DNA of 16,621 bases from positions 1 through 16,621 of the forward strand of contig JAGBXL010000112.1 in the NCBI GenBank assembly GCA_017629325.1, written 5' to 3'. The DNA comes from Clostridia bacterium (GTDB lineage Bacteria; Bacillota; Clostridia; UMGS1810). Under the pieces are notes generated by a model, which saw only the letters and a list, made by a program, of their open reading frames with translations, was not told where the DNA came from and searched no databases. Position numbers and translations under genes: made by a program. Positions 7,244 to 14,320 of this stretch are shown piece after piece (the stretch's first letter is position 1; each line of letters opens with the position of its first letter).

Positions 7244-8086
7244 TTAAAATTCGTCAAAATTCATTTTGGTAACTTTTCTTTTGTATATAAGTGCATTTAT
7301 CTTTGCTCCTGCAAGAATTATCATGCTTATCATATATATCCAAACTATCATACAAACAAAGCCTGCAAGTGAGCCATATATAATTTCATATTGCGGAAAA
7401 TTATTAACATAAAGAGCAAAAAGCATAGAAGCCAAATACCAGGCAACCGTTGTGAAAAGAGCACCCGGAATAACCTCTCTTATTTTAAGCTTGGCCGTTG
7501 GCAAGGCTTTATAAAGGGCGGAAATAACAAGAGCAATAAACACAAAAATTGCAAAATATCTTGAAATATTCCACAAAAATATAATTTCTCTGCCCGGTTT
7601 ATAAACCATAATGGCTGTTGTTATAAGCCTGCCAAAAATAATAAGCCCAAAGCTTGCTATTATTGAAACAAAAATCAAAATGGCAAATACGAATGCAATT
7701 ATTCGCGATTTCCAAAAGCCTCTTGTGCCTTCCTGCTTATAAAATCTTAAAAGCCCTTTTTGGGCAGTTAAAATAAAGCCCGACATAGTTGTTATGGAAA
7801 GTGCAGCTGTAATAGCGATAACCGCCGTGCTTTCGCCGTGGCTTCTAAGCATATTAACCAGCAGAATTTCCATCTTGTGAGGAAGAAGTGCCAGAACTTT
7901 ATACATTATATCGGTATAATAAAGGCTTATTGCCGAGCTTGCGGTAAACACCATTATAACCATTGGAAAAAGGCTCGATAAAAGATAAAAGCTTATTTCT
8001 GCAGAAAGCCCGAAAAAATCGCCGTCTAAAAAATCAGCGGTGAATTTTTTTATGTTTTCGTAAATTTTTGAAATTCGGGGATTCAT
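7244..8086 (-). CDS. YihY/BrkB (UPF0761) family inner-membrane protein
   Basis: A 280-residue integral membrane protein with about six hydrophobic helices (around 30-55, 88-108, 128-155, 172-192, 206-228 and 237-265). Family marks are LSAEISFYLLSSLFP near the first helix (27-40) and the C-terminal YGSLAGF...W.Y......LAGAKINA (237-265). The family was once called ribonuclease BN, but RNase activity was later assigned to another protein; the real role is unsettled, with transport or export suggested. The start is the ATG at 8084-8086, with AAAGGG about 9 bases upstream. A longer frame from 8176 would add 30 residues across the probable promoter (TATAAT at 8120-8125) and lacks a ribosome binding site. 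It is divergent from ftsK. Confidence 0.9.
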   Translation of the reverse strand: MNPRISKIYENIKKFTADFLDGDFFGLSAEISFYLLSSLFPMVIMVFTASSAISLYYTDIMYKVLALLPHKMEILLVNMLRSHGESTAVIAITAALSITTMSGFILTAQKGLLRFYKQEGTRGFWKSRIIAFVFAILIFVSIIASFGLIIFGRLITTAIMVYKPGREIIFLWNISRYFAIFVFIALVISALYKALPTAKLKIREVIPGALFTTVAWYLASMLFALYVNNFPQYEIIYGSLAGFVCMIVWIYMISMIILAGAKINALIYKRKVTKMNFDEF

Positions 8087-8119
8087 ATTCAATATCCCTT
8101 TCTGTTTTTGATTGATAAT

Positions 8120-8125
8120 ATTATA
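8120..8125 (-). promoter_or_regulatory. Candidate -10 box for the YihY-family gene
   Basis: Minus-strand TATAAT lies about 34 bases before the chosen ATG. No convincing -35 box is found 16-18 bases upstream, so this is a tentative call. Confidence 0.4.
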
Positions 8126-8228
8126 CAATAAACAAAGATAAATTACTATATGTAATATGTTGTTAGAAATAACCAAAAATTAAATCAAATATATGTTCAA
8201 AAAGTATATACATTTAGGCTCTGAAATG

Positions 8229-8237
8229 TGCTATAAT
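8229..8237 (+). promoter_or_regulatory. Extended -10 promoter of ftsK
   Basis: TGCTATAAT is an extended -10 element with a perfect TATAAT (8232-8237). The expected -35 position near 8209-8214 is not consensus, which is common with extended -10 promoters. The start would lie near 8244, leaving a leader of about 58 bases before the ATG. Confidence 0.6.
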
Positions 8238-8301
8238 TACCTTGGTATATTATGTTGCAGCGTGCATTTTCACATATTACAAAAAGGACAGGTAAAATCA
8301 A

Positions 8302-10638
8302 ATGGATAAAAAACAAAAAAACATAAAATCACAAAAAAGCTCCAAAAAGCCAAAGGCAAAAGTTTCTGCCGAAAAAAACCGCGGAAAAACTGCGGTTAAT
8401 TTTGAGCTTTTATCGGTGTGCCTTGTAGGGCTTTGCATATACCTTTTAATATGTATATTCAGCGGAGGCTCATCGGGCGGAGTTGTGGGCAGATGGATAT
8501 ATAATTTTTTAACAGGGCTTATGGGCACCTGTGCCTATATTCTGCCTCTTATGACTATTGCTCTTTTTATTTACGCAATATTCTTTGCCCAGAGGGATAA
8601 AATAAAAACCAAATTCATTCTTTCATATTGCCTGCTCTATAATATAGGCGGAATTCTGCAAATGACCTTTGCTCATGATGTTCCTGCAAACCAGTGGTTT
8701 GCAAAGGGTATGTCGGGCGAAATAAGCGGAGGATTTTTAGGCGGAATTCTTACAACTCTTCTTCGCTGCCTTGGTGATGCAGGGGCATATATTATTTTAT
8801 ACTGTGCTTTAATTGTGTTTACTCTAATTGTTTTCAATATATCTCTTGCCGATATTGCAAGAGTTTTCAAATCAATATTTGTAGCTGCTGTAAAAGAAGA
8901 GAAGAAAGAAGCTCCAAAGGGCAGGGGCGGGGTTGTGGTAACTCCCGATATAGATAATCCACCTGTGCCAAAAGCAGAAGATATTGTTATAAATATTCCC
9001 GAAGAAGATCCAAGAGATATTCCTGACCCTGAAATAAGACTCTATGACGATGTAACCTCAGGTCCCGAAGACGAAGAGCCCTCCGAAGAGGAAAAAGAGG
9101 CAAAAAGGCTCTCGGGCGAGGAAACCGAAACAATGACAAGGGAAATTAAGGAAGAAATAGAAGGTTCGAGCGAGGGCAAAAGCAGAATTATTGAATATAC
9201 CTACCCCGATATTGAGCTTCTTGCCAAACCTCAGCAAAGCGGAATGAGTGCCAATGTTCAGGAAGAACTGATGACAAATGCCCGCCAGCTTATAGAAACC
9301 CTAAGAAGCTTTAAGGTTGATGCCAAGGTTGTTGAAATAAGCCAGGGCCCCACCATCACCCGCTACGAAATTGAGCCTGCAGAAGGCGTTAGAGTAAGCC
9401 AGATAACAGGGCTTTCAAAGGATATCGGTTTAAAATTTAAGGCCGAAAAGGGCGTTATGGTAGCTCCTGTTCCCGGAAAATCCACAATAGGCATTGAAAT
9501 AGAAAATAAAGACCCAAGCGTTGTAACTCTCCGCGAGGTTATAGAATCCGAGGAATTTAAAAACCATAAATCCAAGCTTGCAGTGGCACTTGGTAAAGAT
9601 GTAAGCGGCAAGCCTATAATAATGGACCTTGCAAAAATGCCCCACCTTCTTATTGCAGGTGCAACAGGTGCAGGTAAATCTGTTTGTATAAACACTCTTA
9701 TTATAAGCCTTATGTATAAAGCTGATCCAAATGAGGTTAAGCTTGTTATGATAGATCCCAAACAGGTTGAATTGGGTGTTTACAACGGAATTCCGCATCT
9801 TTTAATTCCTGTTGTTAAAGATGCTAAAAAAGCAACGGGTGCTCTTTCCTGGGCAGTTCAGGAAATGACGGAGAGATACAGCATTTTTGAGAAAAATAAT
9901 GTAAGAAACATAAAGGGCTACAACGAGCTTATGGAGAAAAATGGTACGCCCGAAAATAAAATGGCTTCAATAGTTATTATCATCGACGAGTTTGCCGATT
10001 TAATGATGGTAGCCCCTGCCGATGTTGAAAACTATGTGTGCCGAATTGCACAGCTTGCCCGTGCGGCAGGTATGCACCTTGTTATTGCTACCCAAAGACC
10101 CGTTGTAAAATTTATAACAGGTAATATCAAAGCAAACGTTCCAAGCCGTATTTCATTTATGGTTGCCTCTGTAAGAGATTCGCAAACCATTTTAGATATG
10201 GGCGGTGCCGAAAAACTTATAGGAAAAGGCGATATGCTCTATATGCCTGTTGGTGAAACAAGCCCCTCGCGTATGCAGTGTGCCTTTGTTTCCGATGATG
10301 ACGTTAAATCGGTTGTTGAATCGGTAACAAACGGTGTTGAGGCTGTGTATGACCCAAATGTTATAGAACAGCTAGAAAAAGACGAAGGCGAATATCAGCC
10401 CGACGGTGAAGACCCCGGCGATGCTGATCCCCTTCTTCCCGATGCAATAGATATGGCAATAACAAGCGGTCAGATTTCAACCTCACTTCTTCAAAGAAGA
10501 TTCCGCATCGGCTACAACCGTGCAGGCTCTATAATCGACCAGATGGAAGCAAGAGGCATAATAAGCGGACTCGACGGCAACAAACCCCGTCAGGTTTTAA
10601 TAACAAGAGAGCAATATAACGAAATGCTGATGCAATAA
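8302..10638 (+). CDS. ftsK: DNA translocase FtsK/SpoIIIE
   Basis: ATP-driven double-stranded DNA pump that moves chromosome DNA through the division or sporulation septum. It is 778 residues, normal for Firmicutes. A lysine-rich N-terminus (1-30) is followed by about four membrane helices (35-55, 70-95, 104-122, 145-185), an acidic linker (195-290), the alpha domain (about 310-430), the RecA-like motor with Walker A GATGAGKS (453-460) and Walker B IVIIIDEFAD (557-566), and a C-terminal winged-helix gamma domain (about 712-775) that reads orienting DNA sites. The motor has unusual spots: the family's TQRPSVDVITG reads TQRPVVKFITG (597-607) and the usual DSRTILD reads VRDSQTILD (624-632). The ATG at 8302 has AGGACAGGT upstream; it is preceded by its own promoter. 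Confidence 0.95.
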   Translation: MDKKQKNIKSQKSSKKPKAKVSAEKNRGKTAVNFELLSVCLVGLCIYLLICIFSGGSSGGVVGRWIYNFLTGLMGTCAYILPLMTIALFIYAIFFAQRDKIKTKFILSYCLLYNIGGILQMTFAHDVPANQWFAKGMSGEISGGFLGGILTTLLRCLGDAGAYIILYCALIVFTLIVFNISLADIARVFKSIFVAAVKEEKKEAPKGRGGVVVTPDIDNPPVPKAEDIVINIPEEDPRDIPDPEIRLYDDVTSGPEDEEPSEEEKEAKRLSGEETETMTREIKEEIEGSSEGKSRIIEYTYPDIELLAKPQQSGMSANVQEELMTNARQLIETLRSFKVDAKVVEISQGPTITRYEIEPAEGVRVSQITGLSKDIGLKFKAEKGVMVAPVPGKSTIGIEIENKDPSVVTLREVIESEEFKNHKSKLAVALGKDVSGKPIIMDLAKMPHLLIAGATGAGKSVCINTLIISLMYKADPNEVKLVMIDPKQVELGVYNGIPHLLIPVVKDAKKATGALSWAVQEMTERYSIFEKNNVRNIKGYNELMEKNGTPENKMASIVIIIDEFADLMMVAPADVENYVCRIAQLARAAGMHLVIATQRPVVKFITGNIKANVPSRISFMVASVRDSQTILDMGGAEKLIGKGDMLYMPVGETSPSRMQCAFVSDDDVKSVVESVTNGVEAVYDPNVIEQLEKDEGEYQPDGEDPGDADPLLPDAIDMAITSGQISTSLLQRRFRIGYNRAGSIIDQMEARGIISGLDGNKPRQVLITREQYNEMLMQ

Positions 10639-10644
10639 ATGCAA

Positions 10645-10701
10645 GAGAAGAGATAAGAGAGAATAGTGAAGAGAAATGGTGCAAATCCGCAAGCGGATTT
10701 G
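10645..10701 (+). repeat. Intergenic repeat copy 1 after ftsK, with hairpin
   Basis: A purine-rich stretch containing GAATAGTGAAGAG and AAATGGT leads into a 9-bp hairpin, CAAATCCGC and GCGGATTTG (10682-10690/10693-10701). The same words in the same order occur after folD (13517-13574). There is no T run after the stem, so it is a poor terminator. Confidence 0.6.
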
Positions 10702-10731
10702 AATTTATAAAACAAATTATGTAAACTTTTT

Positions 10732-10751
10732 GGCAGGGGCTTGCTCCTGCC
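10732..10751 (+). repeat. GC-rich 9-bp hairpin before the ygiQ-family gene
   Basis: GGCAGGGGC pairs with GCTCCTGCC around a 2-base loop (one G-T pair), 43 bases before the next start codon. It is followed by GAAAAATATT, not a T run, so termination on the plus strand is doubtful. No clear promoter is visible in 10639-10793. Confidence 0.5.
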
Positions 10752-10793
10752 GAAAAATATTACAGATATTCATTCTATATATGGAGTTTTTCT

Positions 10794-12758
10794 ATGAAAC
10801 AGCCTGAATTTCTTCCCATATCAAAATCAGATATGGAAAAACTCAATTTAAAAGATTTAGATTTTGTTTATGTGTGCGGTGATGCCTATGTTGACCACCC
10901 CTCTTTTGGTCATGCCATAATTTCAAGAGTTTTATGGGAAAATGGCTATACTGTTGGAATAATATCGCAGCCAAGTTGGAAAACACCAAACGATATCACG
11001 CGGCTCGGAAAACCCCGCCTTGCAGTTTTGGTTTCTGCAGGAAACATATATTCTATGGTAAATCACTACACAGTGAATAAGAAAAAACGCTCCGCCGATT
11101 CCTATTCTCCTGGTGGGAAAGCAGGAATGCGGCCCGATAGGGCAACTATTGTTTATTGCAATTTAATAAGACAAGCCTATAAAGATGTTCCAATAATAAT
11201 AGGCGGAATAGAAGCAAGCCTTCGCCGCTTTGCTCATTATGACTATTGGGATAATAAGGTACGCCGAAGCATTCTTTTTGATTCAAAGGCAGACTGCCTT
11301 TCCTACGGTATGGGCGAAAAATCAATTGTTGCCCTTGCCAATAGTCTTTCTAAAGGTGAAACCTTAGGCGATACTCTTATAGACGGTTGCTGCTATATAA
11401 AAAAAGATTTGGAAGGGCTTAATGATTATATTACCATTCCTTCTTTTGAAGAGGTAACAGACGATAAGCCCCTTTATGCCAAAGCAACAAAAATACAATA
11501 CGAAAATCAGGATAGCGTGGTAGCTAAAACCCTTGTTCAAAAACACGGCGACAGATACCTTGTTGCCGCAAAACCAATGGCACCTCTTGAAACAGATGAG
11601 CTTGATTGGGTTTATGAGCTTCCATATAGCTTTCGCCCTCACCCGATATACGATAAAGACGGCGGTGTGCCTGCAATAGAAGAAATAAAATTTTCAATAA
11701 CAAATAACCGCGGCTGCTTTGGTGAGTGCAATTTTTGTGCTCTTACCTTTCATCAGGGACGCTCTGTTAGATGCCGCAGCACCGAATCGGTGGTTAAAGA
11801 AGCAATCCGCATGACAAAGGACCCCGATTTTAAAGGCTATATTCACGATATAGGCGGCCCCACAGCAAACTTTACAAACCCCTCCTGCCAAAAGCAGTTA
11901 AAAATGGGCACCTGCACAAAAAGAAAGTGCCTTTACCCCGATGTTTGCAAAAATATAAATGCCGACCATTCAAAATATCTTAAAACACTTCGTGCAGTAA
12001 GAAAAATAAAGGGCATAAAAAAGGTGTTTATTCGCTCAGGGCTTCGCTATGATTATCTTCTTGCCGATAAAAACGATGCCTTTTTAAAAGAGCTTTGCAA
12101 ATACCATGTAAGCGGTCAGCTCCGTGTTGCACCCGAGCATATTTCAGATAGCGTTTTATCCTTAATGGGTAAGCCGCCTGCAAAGGTTTATAACCGCTTT
12201 GTTGAAAAATTTAATTATGAGAGTCAAAGGCTTGGCTTAAAGCAATACACCGTTCCATATTTAATGAGCTCCCACCCGGGAAGCACCTTAAATGATGCAA
12301 TAGAACTGGCACTGTATATAAAAAAACATCACATAAGTGCCGAGCAGGTGCAGGATTTTTACCCCACACCATTTACGGTTTCAACCTGTATGTACCACAC
12401 AGGACTCAATCCTCTTACCATGGAAAAGGTGTATGTGCCAAAAACCATGGAAGAAAAGCAGATGCAAAGAGCCCTTCTTCAGCCAAACGACCCCAAAAAT
12501 CATTCTCTTATTATAAAGGCTCTGCAAAAAACGGGCAGGCAGGATTTAATAGGCTTTGAAGCCTCGTGCCTCGTAAGACCAAGATTATTACAAAAGGAAA
12601 AACCCGTATCTAAAGACGGAGAAAATAAAAAAACACTTAAAAAGCGAAAGGAAGTTAATAAAAATGAGTTATCAGATTTTAGACGGAAAAAGAGTATCTC
12701 AAAAGGTAAAGGACCAGCTCAAAATAAAAGTGGAAAGCCTAAAAGCAAAAGGCGTTAA
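10794..12758 (+). CDS. YgiQ-family (UPF0313) radical SAM protein
   Basis: A 654-residue radical S-adenosylmethionine protein of the YgiQ family; the reaction is unknown. The N-terminal region (about 20-290) matches the family's conserved front part (SAGNIYSMVNHYT near 81-93; IIGGIEASLRRFAHYDYW at 135-152). The radical SAM core begins with C308-x3-C312-x2-C315 (RGCFGECNFC), the expected [4Fe-4S] ligands. A second cysteine group, C365, C374, C379 and C385, follows and is typical of the family. A lysine/arginine-rich tail begins near 600. The ATG at 10794 has GGAG 7 bases upstream. The last 31 codons overlap the start of folD in another frame, so the basic tail is partly the alternative reading of folD. 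It may be co-transcribed with folD. Confidence 0.93.
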   Translation: MKQPEFLPISKSDMEKLNLKDLDFVYVCGDAYVDHPSFGHAIISRVLWENGYTVGIISQPSWKTPNDITRLGKPRLAVLVSAGNIYSMVNHYTVNKKKRSADSYSPGGKAGMRPDRATIVYCNLIRQAYKDVPIIIGGIEASLRRFAHYDYWDNKVRRSILFDSKADCLSYGMGEKSIVALANSLSKGETLGDTLIDGCCYIKKDLEGLNDYITIPSFEEVTDDKPLYAKATKIQYENQDSVVAKTLVQKHGDRYLVAAKPMAPLETDELDWVYELPYSFRPHPIYDKDGGVPAIEEIKFSITNNRGCFGECNFCALTFHQGRSVRCRSTESVVKEAIRMTKDPDFKGYIHDIGGPTANFTNPSCQKQLKMGTCTKRKCLYPDVCKNINADHSKYLKTLRAVRKIKGIKKVFIRSGLRYDYLLADKNDAFLKELCKYHVSGQLRVAPEHISDSVLSLMGKPPAKVYNRFVEKFNYESQRLGLKQYTVPYLMSSHPGSTLNDAIELALYIKKHHISAEQVQDFYPTPFTVSTCMYHTGLNPLTMEKVYVPKTMEEKQMQRALLQPNDPKNHSLIIKALQKTGRQDLIGFEASCLVRPRLLQKEKPVSKDGENKKTLKKRKEVNKNELSDFRRKKSISKGKGPAQNKSGKPKSKRR

Positions 12759-13515
12759 TGCAGGCCTTGCAGTTGTTATTGTTGGCGACGACCCCGCATC
12801 AAGAGTATATGTAAACAACAAGAAAAAAGCCTGCGAGTATTGCGGCATATATTCCGAGGAATATGCCCTTGGAGCCGAAACCACCCAGGAAGAACTTTTA
12901 TGCCTTGTTGATAAGCTCAATAAAAAAGAAGATATCCACGGTATTTTAGTTCAGCTTCCTCTTCCCAAACACATAAACGAAGAAACCATTTTAAATGCCA
13001 TCGATCCCAAAAAAGATGTTGACGCTTTCCACCCTGTAAACGTTGGAAAAATAATGATAGGCAATTTCGATTTTCTTCCCTGCACACCTGCGGGCGTAAT
13101 GGAGCTTTTAGACGATGCCGGAATTGAACTTGAGGGCAAAAACTGCGTTGTTATAGGCAGAAGCAATATAGTTGGAAAACCCCAGGCTATGCTTTTACTT
13201 CATAAAAATGCCACAGTAACAATCTGCCATTCAAAAACCAAAAACTTAAAAGAAGTTTGCCGCGAGGCAGATGTTTTGGTTGTTGCAGTTGGCAGAGCAA
13301 AAATGGTTGACGAAAGCTACATTAAAGAAGGTGCGGTTGTTGTTGATGTTGGCATGGACCGCGACGAAAATGGCAAGCTTTGCGGCGATGTGGATTTTGA
13401 ATCGGCATGCAAAAAAGCATCGTGGATAACTCCCGTTCCGGGCGGAGTTGGTCCTATGACTATTGCAACACTTATGAAGAATGCAGTTACCGCTGCAGAG
13501 AATACAATTAGATAA
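12664..13515 (+). CDS. folD: Bifunctional methylenetetrahydrofolate dehydrogenase/methenyltetrahydrofolate cyclohydrolase
   Basis: Interconverts 5,10-methylene-, 5,10-methenyl- and 10-formyl-tetrahydrofolate using NADP; the 10-formyl product feeds purine synthesis. At 283 residues it is full length. Catalytic YVNNK (Y49, K53), LVQLPLP (95-101, Q97), DVDAFHPVN (118-126), PCTPAGVMELL (139-149), the dinucleotide motif GRSNIVGKP (165-173) and the closing TPVPGGVGPMTIATL (256-270) are all present. The ATG at 12664 with AAAGGAAG about 9 bases upstream gives the standard N-terminus, so the 95-base overlap with the ygiQ-family gene is real and translation is probably coupled. A purine cluster begins 264 bases downstream under its own promoter. 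Confidence 0.96.
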   Translation: MSYQILDGKRVSQKVKDQLKIKVESLKAKGVNAGLAVVIVGDDPASRVYVNNKKKACEYCGIYSEEYALGAETTQEELLCLVDKLNKKEDIHGILVQLPLPKHINEETILNAIDPKKDVDAFHPVNVGKIMIGNFDFLPCTPAGVMELLDDAGIELEGKNCVVIGRSNIVGKPQAMLLLHKNATVTICHSKTKNLKEVCREADVLVVAVGRAKMVDESYIKEGAVVVDVGMDRDENGKLCGDVDFESACKKASWITPVPGGVGPMTIATLMKNAVTAAENTIR

Positions 13516-13516
13516 G

Positions 13517-13612
13517 AGTGAATAGTGAAGAGTGAATAGAAATGGTTGAAATCCGCTCCTCTTGGGCGGATTTCTTCATTTTCTTTTCTCTCTTCTCTTT
13601 TATCTATTCACT
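13517..13612 (+). repeat. Intergenic repeat copy 2 after folD, probable terminator
   Basis: GAATAGTGAAGAG and AAATGGT again precede a 9-bp hairpin, GAAATCCGC/GCGGATTTC (13548-13556 with 13566-13574, 9-base loop), here followed by T/C-rich sequence that could end folD transcripts. An outer inverted repeat AGTGAATAG/CTATTCACT (13531-13539 and 13604-13612) encloses the hairpin, giving a small palindromic element. The remaining bases to 13664 show nothing else. Confidence 0.6.
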
Positions 13613-13664
13613 TTTACATTGGTTTTCTTTTCCCATTCTGTGTGCCTTTTATATATTATTACTA

Positions 13665-13693
13665 TTGAAAAATGGCACTTTTTGTGATATACT
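13665..13693 (+). promoter_or_regulatory. Promoter of the purine cluster
   Basis: TTGAAA (13665-13670), a 17-base spacer and TATACT (13688-13693) preceded by TGA, which makes an extended -10. The start would be near 13700 and the leader about 80 bases. I see no guanine-riboswitch core and no clear PurR box in it. Confidence 0.7.
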
Positions 13694-13778
13694 GTAAATG
13701 ATTTTATATAAATATAATATAATGTTGATTTTATCTTCAAAAATCTTGTAAATTCACTAAACCGAAAGGGTGTTTAAT

Positions 13779-14270
13779 ATGAAAAAAGTTGGTATTATAA
13801 TGGGTTCCGACAGCGACCTTCCTGTTGTTGAAAAAGCCATTAACACATTAAAAGAATACGGTGTTCCCTATGAAGTGCATGTATATTCAGCACACAGAAC
13901 TCCTGTTCCTGCAGCAGAGTTTTCCAAAAACGCAAGAGCAAACGGCTTTGGTGCAATAATAGCTGCAGCAGGTATGGCGGCTCACCTTGCAGGTGCTATT
14001 GCCGCAAACACAACTCTCCCCGTTATAGGAATCCCTGTTAAATCTGCTTGTTTAGACGGAATGGACGCACTTTTATCAACAGTGCAGATGCCATCGGGTA
14101 TCCCTGTTGCAACAGTTGCAATTAACGGTGCCGCAACTGCCGCACTCATTGCCATTCAGATTCTTGCAGTAGAAGATAAAGAGCTTGCCGGTAAGCTTGA
14201 CGATGCAAGAGCAAAAGCTGCTGCAGCTGTTCTCGAAAAAAACAAGGCAGTAGAAGAAAAATACAACTAA
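13779..14270 (+). CDS. purE: N5-carboxyaminoimidazole ribonucleotide mutase (class I PurE)
   Basis: Catalyses the carboxylation-stage step N5-CAIR to CAIR in purine synthesis; small cytosolic protein, usually an octamer. The 163-residue chain carries GSDSDLP (9-15), SAHRTP with probable catalytic H39 (37-42), AGMAAHLAG (64-72), PVIGIPV (81-87) and STVQMPSGIPVATVAI (100-115), the class I pattern. The ATG at 13779 has AAAGGG 8 bases upstream; a GTG at 13770 inside that Shine-Dalgarno is less likely. No purK is seen in this window, so the source of N5-CAIR is not known from here. It is first in the purE-purF-purM cluster. Confidence 0.95.
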   Translation: MKKVGIIMGSDSDLPVVEKAINTLKEYGVPYEVHVYSAHRTPVPAAEFSKNARANGFGAIIAAAGMAAHLAGAIAANTTLPVIGIPVKSACLDGMDALLSTVQMPSGIPVATVAINGAATAALIAIQILAVEDKELAGKLDDARAKAAAAVLEKNKAVEEKYN

Positions 14271-14320
14271 TCTTTAATTAAAACAACATTTAACAATAAA
14301 ACATTAAAGGAGAAAACCAA

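Noticed and set aside
8087..8176. 30-residue N-terminal extension of the YihY-family protein
   Set aside because: The extension covers a likely promoter, has no ribosome binding site, and family members start near the MNPRISK position.
9363..9798. Two overlapping minus-strand open frames (132 and 122 codons) inside ftsK
   Set aside because: Both are antisense to the conserved FtsK alpha and motor domains and lack start signals; length reflects codon bias of the sense strand.
13694..13778. Possible purine riboswitch before purE
   Set aside because: The leader is about 80 bases of AT-rich sequence without the paired P1 stem and conserved loop words of the guanine/adenine aptamer.
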